From assembly GCA_016865505.2 (NCBI GenBank), contig AP025252.1, forward strand, positions 1,364,001 through 1,428,000: DNA of 64,000 nt, written 5' to 3'. This document shows positions 42,536-50,563 of the stretch, one piece after another. The translations under genes and the position numbers were made by a program. The notes beneath the pieces were generated by a model. That model was not told where the DNA came from and made no database searches. It saw nothing but the letters and a program-made list of their open reading frames with translations. The stretch comes from Bryobacterales bacterium F-183 (GTDB taxonomy: Bacteria > Acidobacteriota > Terriglobia > Bryobacterales > Bryobacteraceae). Each line of letters starts with the position of its first letter. Position 1 is the first letter of the stretch.

Positions 42536-43081
42536 CTAGAGGTTTTCGATCTCGGCGATTCTCGCCGGAGCATCGAGCAACGCTTTGTCGATGGTGGCAA
42601 TTGCGGTTGCCTTCACGGTCTCGACGTATTCATCTGGAGCGCCGTGAGCGCGCAGTCCATCGACGATCCAGCGGACGTAGTTTGCATCGGTTGAAATGTC
42701 GGAACGTTTCTCCGCTTCGACCACGGTGAATGTCACTGCATCCACGACTTCACCGTCCGCTTTTCGAACACGGAGACACTTCTCGCAGTAACGACGTCCT
42801 TCAATTTGCGTAAGCGTTTTGCGCCCGTTCGGTGCTATGCCTCGAACAAGATTCTCAGGGATCTCGTACAGCACACCGAACGCTGGGCCGGAGCCTGGCT
42901 CAGTTGGAATCAGATCCGCTGCGGCACAACCGTTCGTTTGACTCCAGACATTAAAGCGAAGCGCGTGTGGCTCAACCGTCGTTGCAAGCCCGAGGTCCCG
43001 TGCCGAGCCCGCGAGTCTTTCTGGGCGATTTAGCCGCTCTGCGCTGCAATTCGATCCGTACTGAAACACGTAGGTCGGCAC
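42536..43081 (-). CDS. gamma-glutamylcyclotransferase-like protein (moron gene)
   Basis: This 181-residue protein begins MPTYVFQYGSNCSAERLN; YGSN at 8-11 is the binding loop of the GGCT/AIG2 family. The body (ADLIPTEPGSGPAFGVLYEI) contains the expected G-V-LY-I segment. These enzymes release pyroglutamate from gamma-glutamyl peptides. The gene is on the minus strand between two tail genes and is convergent with the upstream one, with 8 bases between them. An independently transcribed cargo gene is the simplest view. Confidence 0.75.
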   Translation of the reverse strand: MPTYVFQYGSNCSAERLNRPERLAGSARDLGLATTVEPHALRFNVWSQTNGCAAADLIPTEPGSGPAFGVLYEIPENLVRGIAPNGRKTLTQIEGRRYCEKCLRVRKADGEVVDAVTFTVVEAEKRSDISTDANYVRWIVDGLRAHGAPDEYVETVKATAIATIDKALLDAPARIAEIENL

Positions 43082-43111
43082 TGGCGAATCTTATCAACTT
43101 CACAGCTTCAC

Positions 43112-46100
43112 ATGGAGACGATCTACAAACTTCAGCCAAACCGCACGATCCATCTCCAGGGCTTCAACGACTTCGGCGCGGCGGCCTCCCTCCATTCCAC
43201 CAGCGAAACCGGCTTCACTGTCTCCGGCGTCTTCCGTGACGCTGCCGATTTCTGCGTCCTCATCCTTTGGGACCGGGACGACTTCTTCGGCCATCCCCGC
43301 TTCTCCTACCTGCCCGACTCCGACTTCACCGGAATCACCCTCACCTTCGACCTCGCCTACCAAAACCTTCAGCCGATCGACTCTCCGAAGTTCGCCACCA
43401 TCGATTGGCCCTTCCTCAACTGCCTCACCACTTCCGGGCAGACCGTCCAACTCCGCCTATTCGATCGCGCCACCCAAGTCGGCGGCACGTATACGAAGGC
43501 CTCCGGCACGTTCACTTTGAACGACGCCAGCATGCAGGCCTTCGATCGAGTCACGCTCTGGTATCAAAACCTCGCCTTCGACTACATCGTGCCGGGGAAG
43601 CTCTGGTCGGAGTTCCCGTTCTACGCGCAAGGCCAGGGTTTCACGCACTCCGTGACCGTGGCAGGCCGGACCTACAACCACACAGAGGGCCCGGGCGAGT
43701 CGAGTGCGGACGTTGCTTCCGCGATCGTGGCGCTCGTCAGCGCCGATCCCGATGTCACGCCCTCGATCGGCAGTGCGGGCTACATGGTGAAGCTGACGCG
43801 TAAGCTCGACACCGGTGCCGCGACAAGCATCTCGTCCTCTTGGGGCGGAGCCGACACGATCTGGCAGGTCAAGCCAGCCACGGTCCTGCGCTCCATCCGC
43901 GACCAGATCAACAACACGAACTGGGTTGGACTGGGTGTTCTCATTCCGCTGTCGGCAACCGTTTCCGGAAACCAGATCACGATCACCGCGGAGCGGCCCG
44001 GTGTTGATGGCAATATGGTCCGGCTGTATGAGTTGCACAAGAACGGGAATCTCTACTTCTCGCCCGGTGTCCTGCCCCTGTCGGGCGGAAGCTCCGATGC
44101 CACCTGGCGCGTGACGATCGACTTCGCAGCCGAGGGTATCACCGACCTTCAGAAGCTCTGGCTCACCTTCGCCCCAAGATTGCGGGATTCGGAGGCCTAC
44201 GAGCCCGAGGAGTGGTCGGCCACCTTCTCGAACTGGAGCGTCGCCGATCCACAGGGCAAGCGAGCACTGAAGGTCGCCGGGCCGCTGTCAGTCCGCATCG
44301 AGGAGAATGATTCGTGGGTGAAGTACGTCGGCTACTGGGAGTGGGCGCCGGACCAATTCTGGAGCCAAGGCCGGGCGGTGCGCGCCGCGCAAGCCAACAC
44401 GAAGGCCATTATCGAAACACACTGCTCGGGCACTCATGACGTGTACCTCGGCACCCGGCTTGACTTCGACTGCGGCATCATTGAGGCCCGGCTGGATGGC
44501 GGCGCGCCGGTACAACTCGACTGCTACGAGCCAGCCGCACGGGCGCGCCAGGTGCGCCGCAGGGTCTTCTCCAACGTCCCGGCTGGCAACCACTCCGTCG
44601 AGATCCGGCTCACCGGGACAAAGAACGCCGAGAGCCAAGGCTTCTATTGCTACTTCGACTTCCTCGAATGCGCCGTCCTCTCCGACGTGCCAAACGCGCC
44701 GGATGTCCGCACGGACGTGGGCGTGGCCTGCGACTACGGCACGGACCACACCTATAAGCTGTCGCCGCAGCGTCTCGTCTGGGCCATCCAGAAGCTCGGC
44801 CTGGTCGGCGAGATCGACCACTACGTCTCCGTCTACTGGTGGAATCAACGCCGGCGTTCGGGCGGATCCTTCCCCTCAGCCATCGTGACTTTCAGCGGCA
44901 CATGGGCCGGAGGTGACGAGGTGGTCCTAAACCTCAGCGGAACGCTGCTCGGCAAGAGCGTCTTCCCGGCGGACACGCCCGAGACAATCTCGGCGCACTT
45001 CGCCTATTTCATCAACGAGACGCTCGTCGGGGTTTGGGCAGAAGCCGACGGCAGGCAACTGACCATCACCGTCCGTTCGCCGGCGCCAGCGTACAGCTAT
45101 GCGCTGTCCGAAACACACTCCTCGGCCGCCGGAACGGTCAACATGACCGGATCACTCACTGGTGGCGTGATGGGCGAATGGGTCATCGACGACACCATCG
45201 TTCCGGTGCTGAACCGCGCTACGCGGGACTGGCACGCCGACTACTTCGCCGAGCTCGTGGCCAAGGGCATGACCTGCGTAACGGCGTTCAGCCAGGAACT
45301 GGTGCTGCCGCCGGATGATCCTCCCGCTGCCGTCTGGGTCCAGCGTTACCCGGACGGTGCCCCTGTCCAAACCGCAACCGGCTTCGGCAACAAGTTCTCG
45401 TCGCACTGCGCCTTTGCGCCGCCGTTCCGCGACTACATCAAGCAAGCCTACGCCGAGGTCGCAACACTGATGGAAGCCGCGGGACTAGAGGCCCGGCTCC
45501 AGTTCGGCGAGGTCCTGTGGTGGTTCTTCCCGAACGCATCCGGAATGGCGTTCTACGACGCCTACACCACGGCTGCCTTCCAATCCGCCCAAGGGCGCCC
45601 GATCCACCTCTTCCTCGCACCGAATGACGACCCTTCGGTAAACGGTCACGTCGACGCCGACTTCCTGCGCCAGACCGTCCGCGACCACGTTGCAGCCATC
45701 CGCTCGCACGTCCTCGCCAGCCACCCAAGCACCAAGTTCGAGATCCTCTGGCCGCTCGATGTCAACGATCCCGACACCCGCCAACTTAACCGCTACATCA
45801 ACCTGCCCGAGGAGTGGACTTCAAAGCCAACCAGCGGCTTCGACACGTTCATGATCGAAGGCTTCCAATACGCAGGCCTCGACCGCAACATTGACCAGGT
45901 CCGCTCAATGGCCGCCTATCCGTTTGAGATGCTGAGCTGGCCTCGCACCGACTGCCGATACCTCATGGGCCACTTCAACGCCGGCTGGCCCTGGCAGCGC
46001 GACTATCTCGCCGCACGGCGAGCACGCGCTCCGCTCGTGAAACTCTGGGCCTACGACCACCTCTGCCTGTTCAGCCGCGAGCTGCCATTACCAGCCGAAG

Positions 46101-46120
46101 CGCGCGGGCATCGTCGCTAG
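43112..46120 (+). CDS. large tail protein with a glycosidase-like TIM-barrel C-terminal part
   Basis: This 1002-residue protein starts at the ATG at 43112. The N-terminal half is beta-rich (TIHLQGFNDFGAAASLHSTS, ITLTFDLAYQNLQPID). Residues about 600-990 look like a TIM barrel of the glycoside hydrolase type (FAPPFRDYIKQAYAEVATLM, EARLQFGEVLWWFFPNASGM, FEILWPLDVNDPDTRQLNRY, FDTFMIEGFQYAGLDRNID). E with W/F after it (FGEVLWWFFP) and IEGFQY could hold catalytic acids. Proteins like this have been annotated as tail sheath-like or central tail proteins in long-tailed phages; a role in polysaccharide cutting or receptor binding is inferred. It is the last gene of the phage. Confidence 0.6.
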   Translation: METIYKLQPNRTIHLQGFNDFGAAASLHSTSETGFTVSGVFRDAADFCVLILWDRDDFFGHPRFSYLPDSDFTGITLTFDLAYQNLQPIDSPKFATIDWPFLNCLTTSGQTVQLRLFDRATQVGGTYTKASGTFTLNDASMQAFDRVTLWYQNLAFDYIVPGKLWSEFPFYAQGQGFTHSVTVAGRTYNHTEGPGESSADVASAIVALVSADPDVTPSIGSAGYMVKLTRKLDTGAATSISSSWGGADTIWQVKPATVLRSIRDQINNTNWVGLGVLIPLSATVSGNQITITAERPGVDGNMVRLYELHKNGNLYFSPGVLPLSGGSSDATWRVTIDFAAEGITDLQKLWLTFAPRLRDSEAYEPEEWSATFSNWSVADPQGKRALKVAGPLSVRIEENDSWVKYVGYWEWAPDQFWSQGRAVRAAQANTKAIIETHCSGTHDVYLGTRLDFDCGIIEARLDGGAPVQLDCYEPAARARQVRRRVFSNVPAGNHSVEIRLTGTKNAESQGFYCYFDFLECAVLSDVPNAPDVRTDVGVACDYGTDHTYKLSPQRLVWAIQKLGLVGEIDHYVSVYWWNQRRRSGGSFPSAIVTFSGTWAGGDEVVLNLSGTLLGKSVFPADTPETISAHFAYFINETLVGVWAEADGRQLTITVRSPAPAYSYALSETHSSAAGTVNMTGSLTGGVMGEWVIDDTIVPVLNRATRDWHADYFAELVAKGMTCVTAFSQELVLPPDDPPAAVWVQRYPDGAPVQTATGFGNKFSSHCAFAPPFRDYIKQAYAEVATLMEAAGLEARLQFGEVLWWFFPNASGMAFYDAYTTAAFQSAQGRPIHLFLAPNDDPSVNGHVDADFLRQTVRDHVAAIRSHVLASHPSTKFEILWPLDVNDPDTRQLNRYINLPEEWTSKPTSGFDTFMIEGFQYAGLDRNIDQVRSMAAYPFEMLSWPRTDCRYLMGHFNAGWPWQRDYLAARRARAPLVKLWAYDHLCLFSRELPLPAEARGHRR

Positions 46121-46149
46121 TGATCAACTGTTCTGACCGTTTGCAATCG

Positions 46150-48786
46150 TCACGCAGCTGAATTTTCGTCCGTGCGCTGAAACAGGTGGTACGGCTTGCC
46201 GTCGACCAATACCGGGGCGACGACGGCACCGAACTTCTTCGGCTCATCTCCGATCTGAGAGAGGTTAACGAGATGATAAGCACGTGGCGCGGCGTCCCTG
46301 GCGAGCATCGTTACACCAGTGATGGGGTTATGAACAAGCGCTCCCGCCTTGAGTGCATCAGTCTGGGTATCGGGGCCAAGAACTGACTTGGCACCTAACC
46401 CTTCAACGCACTGAATCACTTGCACGACTTGGGCGAGGCGTCTGTGAGTCAATTCTCGCTGTTTCGCGGGAACAGTCTCCCATGCTGGAAACCGTCTCGT
46501 CAGGCTTTCCTGATCAGGAGCCTCGCAATGCGAGCTCACCTTCCAGATGAATCGTGCAGCCACCAGTTCTGCTGACGCTACGGCAATGCTCTGCGGTAGC
46601 TCATCCTTGCCCTCACCGTTCGAATAATAGTGGACCATATACGCGGCCGCCCACTCGGCGCAAGTCCACAAGAATGCCAGCCCACGACTCAAGGCTTCCC
46701 CGTCGTAACCTTCCCACGTTGACTTGCTCAGCCGGTCGAGGAACCCTCCAACCTTCTTGCTCCCGACCAAAGCGCGGCAGATCCTGAGCACGTAATCTGC
46801 GAAGTACCACGGATGAAGACACGTGAATTCATCACCGTCAGCAGACACCGTCTTCCGCCCTGCAAGGAAGGCTCCGATATGCGTCATCCAGATCTGACGC
46901 GCTACACCATTTGGTGAAAGGCTCTGCAAGTTCTCCAGAAATTGGAGTGCGTTCTCAATCGAGGTTGCCGCACGATCCAGGCGGCGCTCGAGACGCCGAA
47001 TTGCAGCTTCGAGCTTGTCAGAGGGGGTGGGGTCGCGTCTCGGTTTCTCGGTACCAGTTGCCACACCCTTCTTCTCATCGATTTCGCGGAATTCGGCTTC
47101 CTCGTCGAGCTTCGTGTCGTCGTAGACCTCGTCCTCGACACCCTCGGCGTTACCCGCTGGATTGAGAGGCTGTACCAAGCTTGCGAGGATGTCGAGGTCG
47201 ATCCTGTCACCCATCCACTGATGACCTTTAGCCGCGTCGGCCTTTGCGTCGGTGTAGAAAAACTCCGCCGATTGTTCTTGGGCCTTTCCCTCCGCTTGCG
47301 CTGCGCTCTTCGCTGCCGTGCCCCTTTTGCCTGATCCTGCCTGGATGACTTCAAAATCCCGAAACTGGTCGAGCAGCTCAAACAGGATGGTGCCAAGCAC
47401 AGCCCCATCTTGCATCGCACCAAGGAATTGGCCTATCTTCGCTCCTCCTCCGCCGCCCTTGCGTGGGCTGGCCACCATCGGCCAGGTGACCGATACCGAG
47501 TTCGACAGCCTCTTGCCAGATTCATCCACGATCCATGCGCACTTGATCGCATCGTCACCGCTGACTTTCTGGCCAACGTGGGCGTTACCATCGCGGCGAA
47601 GTGTCGTGGTCGCGAGCGGTCGCGAAAGACTACTTTGCGCCAGAGCAAGTAACGCATTCTTGGGAGGAGTCCCGGAAACAAGGGTGAGCCGGTAACCGGA
47701 TTCGGATACAGAAACAGCCGCCAGGAGACAGTTGAACCTGTCAGCCGGCGAATCGCTGTCGACGTCCTGCCATCCTTTCTGAGACAATTCAGCCTCAATG
47801 CTCTTGGCTCGTATTGACGCGCCAAGGCCCAGATGCTTCTCGATGCTTCCTCTCGCCCTTTGGGGGAGTGCGACGACGATTTCGGTGTTTGTCGAACCCA
47901 ACGCTGGCGCTGAGGCATTGGCCGATCCGAAGATGCATGTCTCGGTTTTTCCATGTCCGAAAATGAAGACCTTGGCATGGGCGCGAACATCTTTGCGCTG
48001 CCGCTTCTCCTTCGGATAAGGGTCTACGAATGGCCGCCAGTCAATTGCCTTTCCGACCCGCCGGACGGACTGGCCATCGATCTCGGCATGTTCAGGCTGG
48101 ACAATACATACCGCCTTGGCGATGCACATCGACGCCAGTCTCCGAAGACCCTCCAGCGCACGATCAAACGAAGAGCTGCAAATGATCAGGTCATCTGATT
48201 TCTTGGATGGGAGGAGTGCAGCAACCTGATCGGATAGAGGCAACCTGCCTGGACCGCCGATTAGAACTCGCCTCCCGTCCTCGACAGGCGGAACCGCGAG
48301 CCACGGCGCCATTTGACGAGCACTCTTGATCTGCTTTTGTACAGGATCTGATGCGGATCCAGCGAGGCTCTCGACGAATGCAAACACACTTTGGAAAGCG
48401 CTGTGAGGGCCGGCGTCCTTCTCCCCGTCGTAATCGAATAGGCCAAAGACTTCAGCATTTCGAATCAGACCTCCGACGGTTGCATTTCCAGAACCGATCA
48501 GCAAGCGTCCGTGGCGCGGCCCAAGCAGCAGATACACCTTCGGGTGAAATGCGCCATTCTGCCAAACCGGGGTGACCGAGTAATGCTTGCCGGCGTAAAG
48601 AGCAGCGGCGTGCGAAGGGGCGTCCTGCACGTAGCAACCGAAGTCACAGAAGGTGATCTGATTCCAGATACCTGCTCGGTTCAGGGCACGCCGTATGAGT
48701 CCGTCATAGAGTGGCAGATCAAGACTGAATGTCAGGACGATGCTCGACCGCAAGTCGAACCCGGAGTGCCCGAGCAGATCGATCAT
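46150..48786 (-). CDS. phospholipase D-family putative nuclease, BREX accessory
   Basis: I take the ATG at 48786 (878 residues), 1 base after the stop of the upstream gene; a start at 48846 would overlap it by 59 bases. Two HKD motifs are seen: HPKVYLLL with GSGNAT (His81, Lys83), and HAKVFIF with FGSANAS (His270, Lys272), with the usual Ser/Asn follow-up. Both together form one active site of a PLD-type nuclease or phosphodiesterase. The C-terminal half is charged and helical and matches nothing I know. It is the last gene of the leftward BREX operon, so a role as a DNA-cutting effector is inferred. Confidence 0.75.
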   Translation of the reverse strand: MIDLLGHSGFDLRSSIVLTFSLDLPLYDGLIRRALNRAGIWNQITFCDFGCYVQDAPSHAAALYAGKHYSVTPVWQNGAFHPKVYLLLGPRHGRLLIGSGNATVGGLIRNAEVFGLFDYDGEKDAGPHSAFQSVFAFVESLAGSASDPVQKQIKSARQMAPWLAVPPVEDGRRVLIGGPGRLPLSDQVAALLPSKKSDDLIICSSSFDRALEGLRRLASMCIAKAVCIVQPEHAEIDGQSVRRVGKAIDWRPFVDPYPKEKRQRKDVRAHAKVFIFGHGKTETCIFGSANASAPALGSTNTEIVVALPQRARGSIEKHLGLGASIRAKSIEAELSQKGWQDVDSDSPADRFNCLLAAVSVSESGYRLTLVSGTPPKNALLALAQSSLSRPLATTTLRRDGNAHVGQKVSGDDAIKCAWIVDESGKRLSNSVSVTWPMVASPRKGGGGGAKIGQFLGAMQDGAVLGTILFELLDQFRDFEVIQAGSGKRGTAAKSAAQAEGKAQEQSAEFFYTDAKADAAKGHQWMGDRIDLDILASLVQPLNPAGNAEGVEDEVYDDTKLDEEAEFREIDEKKGVATGTEKPRRDPTPSDKLEAAIRRLERRLDRAATSIENALQFLENLQSLSPNGVARQIWMTHIGAFLAGRKTVSADGDEFTCLHPWYFADYVLRICRALVGSKKVGGFLDRLSKSTWEGYDGEALSRGLAFLWTCAEWAAAYMVHYYSNGEGKDELPQSIAVASAELVAARFIWKVSSHCEAPDQESLTRRFPAWETVPAKQRELTHRRLAQVVQVIQCVEGLGAKSVLGPDTQTDALKAGALVHNPITGVTMLARDAAPRAYHLVNLSQIGDEPKKFGAVVAPVLVDGKPYHLFQRTDENSAA

Positions 48787-48787
48787 G

Positions 48788-50494
48788 TCAAGCACGAGTG
48801 CCTCCCAGAAACGTCGCGCCAAGATCCGACAGGGCCGCCTCTCCATTGTTCCTGCTGATGAGATGCAGGTCCTCCAGTATCCGGAATCCCTGCCTGATAC
48901 GCGGTGCCGTGTACGTGGGTTTCGGCAAACGCTCAGCTACCAGAAGTAGCCGACCCTCTTCCGGGCGAAACTTATAGGTCGAAACGCCTTGGTTCGCAAG
49001 CTTCCTTGTCGCCACACGCAGATGCCGGAACAGGACCCACTCCAGGATCAATTCCTTCAGAAAGTCCGACGTGCGTTCCGATGCCCGACTTTCGGTTCGA
49101 TCCCACCAGCGGCGCAAGTGAACTTCATGGTTCGAGGCCATTTCGACAGCATTCGGGATCGGCGCAAATGGCTGAGGCGCACAATCGCCTCGATCAGTAG
49201 CGAGTCTACCCAGAACCCTGACTGCCAGCGCCATCACAGCCGGTACGTCATTAGCTGTGGCAGCAGCCTGAAGACGATCTGCCAACGCCCACGTGCTCAA
49301 GGGGCCCCACGCGCTACTGGCATGATCCTCCTCCACTCGCATGGCCGCAACAAACTCCCCTACAGTCTTCGGAAGGGCGGGCAGTCCTGGCCTTTCGCCA
49401 TCAGCACGCAGCTTCGCCATTGAGAAGTCCGCGAGGATGGTGACCAGGTCTCCGGGACGACGTGGTTCACGGTCGACTTCTTGGAGAGCTGCATAGAATA
49501 TGCACTCCAAGCTGTAATTCAACAGATCGTTACGCTGATAAGCAGCCCAGGCACGCTTAGCGTCGCCCAGGGCGGGAGAGATCGCCCAACGGCGCCCATC
49601 CGGCAGATGACCGGATGCGCAGCCCCAGCGAAACTCGTACGCGAGGTCTTCCCGCTTGATCGCCCCAGCCTCCCTCAGGTAATTCAACATGAGCAGGAGT
49701 GATGAACGCCGCCACTGGATGTGCTCCGACTGCTGCCCCTTGCAGAGATCCCGATCATCACCGAAGAACAGTTTGCGGAGTAGGCTCGCCTCCTCGGAGT
49801 CGGCATCAATTGCTCCGGGATGAATCGCCTTTCCGATCTCGGCAAGGTCGCCTAATCGCGCACTGCCCTTGAGCGCTATCGCCTTTAACTCGTCGAACGG
49901 TTCCTGGCCATCCAACGTCTCCGCGATCCGTTTTCCCGCGTAATTCGAAAGCTGGACATCTGGCCAAGTTGCTGAGCCATGTTCCAGCAGCACTCCAAGC
50001 TCACGCAGCGGGCCTTTGTAGTACTGGCCAAAGCCGCCCTCTGGGTTCTTGAAGTAAGCGCCGGTCTCGGGAACAGTTCCTGTCTCTCCGACCGCCGAAG
50101 GCCCATGCAGGTCGATCTTCGCGCCGGCAGGTTCATTCTTGATCAGGTTCGTGGCCAACTCCGCGCCGACCACCGAACTGCCCAGGTCCTGGCCCAGTTC
50201 TCGCTCATGGGCCATGCATGCGACGGCATATGTAAAGTCCAGCGCACGAAACCAGTTCCTCCACGCCGCCTTCGTTCGCGACTTTGGGCCTTCCTGCGCG
50301 TAGCGGTGTACCGTCCATGGGTAGAAAGCGTAGTATCTGGCGCGTTCGGTGACGTTTGTCAGCCCGGGCAGCATCGCCTGGTAGAGGTTGACCGATACAA
50401 GTTCGATGCCCAGGTGATCGAGGCCGTCGATGACCTTCCGATCGCGCTGAATCCAGTCGATCTCGTAGTCTTGCGCTGCGGATTTCTTTGCCAC
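48788..50494 (-). CDS. BREX-linked protein of unclear family (DUF6361-like start)
   Basis: This 568-residue protein starts at the ATG at 50494. Near the N-terminus it reads YQAMLPGLTNVTERARYYAF followed by YPW. The order LPG-x-T-x(3)-RARY-x-x-F-x-PW recalls DUF6361-type proteins, but I cannot confirm that. The rest has many aromatic and helical segments (RNWFRALDFTYAVACMAHER, LLKLFFGDD-like stretches), a region with AYQRNDLLNYSLECIFYAAL, and a C-terminal EWVLFRHLRVATRKLANQGV segment that could be a winged helix. It lies 69 bases after brxL and 1 base before the PLD gene, so these three are likely co-transcribed. Confidence 0.6.
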   Translation of the reverse strand: MAKKSAAQDYEIDWIQRDRKVIDGLDHLGIELVSVNLYQAMLPGLTNVTERARYYAFYPWTVHRYAQEGPKSRTKAAWRNWFRALDFTYAVACMAHERELGQDLGSSVVGAELATNLIKNEPAGAKIDLHGPSAVGETGTVPETGAYFKNPEGGFGQYYKGPLRELGVLLEHGSATWPDVQLSNYAGKRIAETLDGQEPFDELKAIALKGSARLGDLAEIGKAIHPGAIDADSEEASLLRKLFFGDDRDLCKGQQSEHIQWRRSSLLLMLNYLREAGAIKREDLAYEFRWGCASGHLPDGRRWAISPALGDAKRAWAAYQRNDLLNYSLECIFYAALQEVDREPRRPGDLVTILADFSMAKLRADGERPGLPALPKTVGEFVAAMRVEEDHASSAWGPLSTWALADRLQAAATANDVPAVMALAVRVLGRLATDRGDCAPQPFAPIPNAVEMASNHEVHLRRWWDRTESRASERTSDFLKELILEWVLFRHLRVATRKLANQGVSTYKFRPEEGRLLLVAERLPKPTYTAPRIRQGFRILEDLHLISRNNGEAALSDLGATFLGGTRA

Positions 50495-50563
50495 AATTCA
50501 TTGCCTCCTAGCAGGTTTTCCAAAGGACGAATTCTGTCGCGCGCCGCTCTTGGAAATCCTGCA

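Larger units (their letters stand above)
7503..46120. mobile_element. long-tailed prophage, core region
   Basis: Early, replication, packaging, head, neck and tail genes follow one another with few gaps, so this is a nearly complete siphovirus-type prophage. The outer limits are not fixed: the serine recombinase at 410-1975 may be its integrase, the RiPP locus may be cargo, and no att repeat was found. A recognisable endolysin is missing unless it is the gene at 36143. The only candidate lysis protein is the small membrane protein at 21015. Confidence 0.85.

Noticed and set aside
48786-48846. Longer start for the PLD-type gene at 48846
   Set aside because: It would overlap the upstream gene by 59 bases, and the first 20 residues look unlike the rest; the ATG at 48786 directly after the upstream stop fits better.
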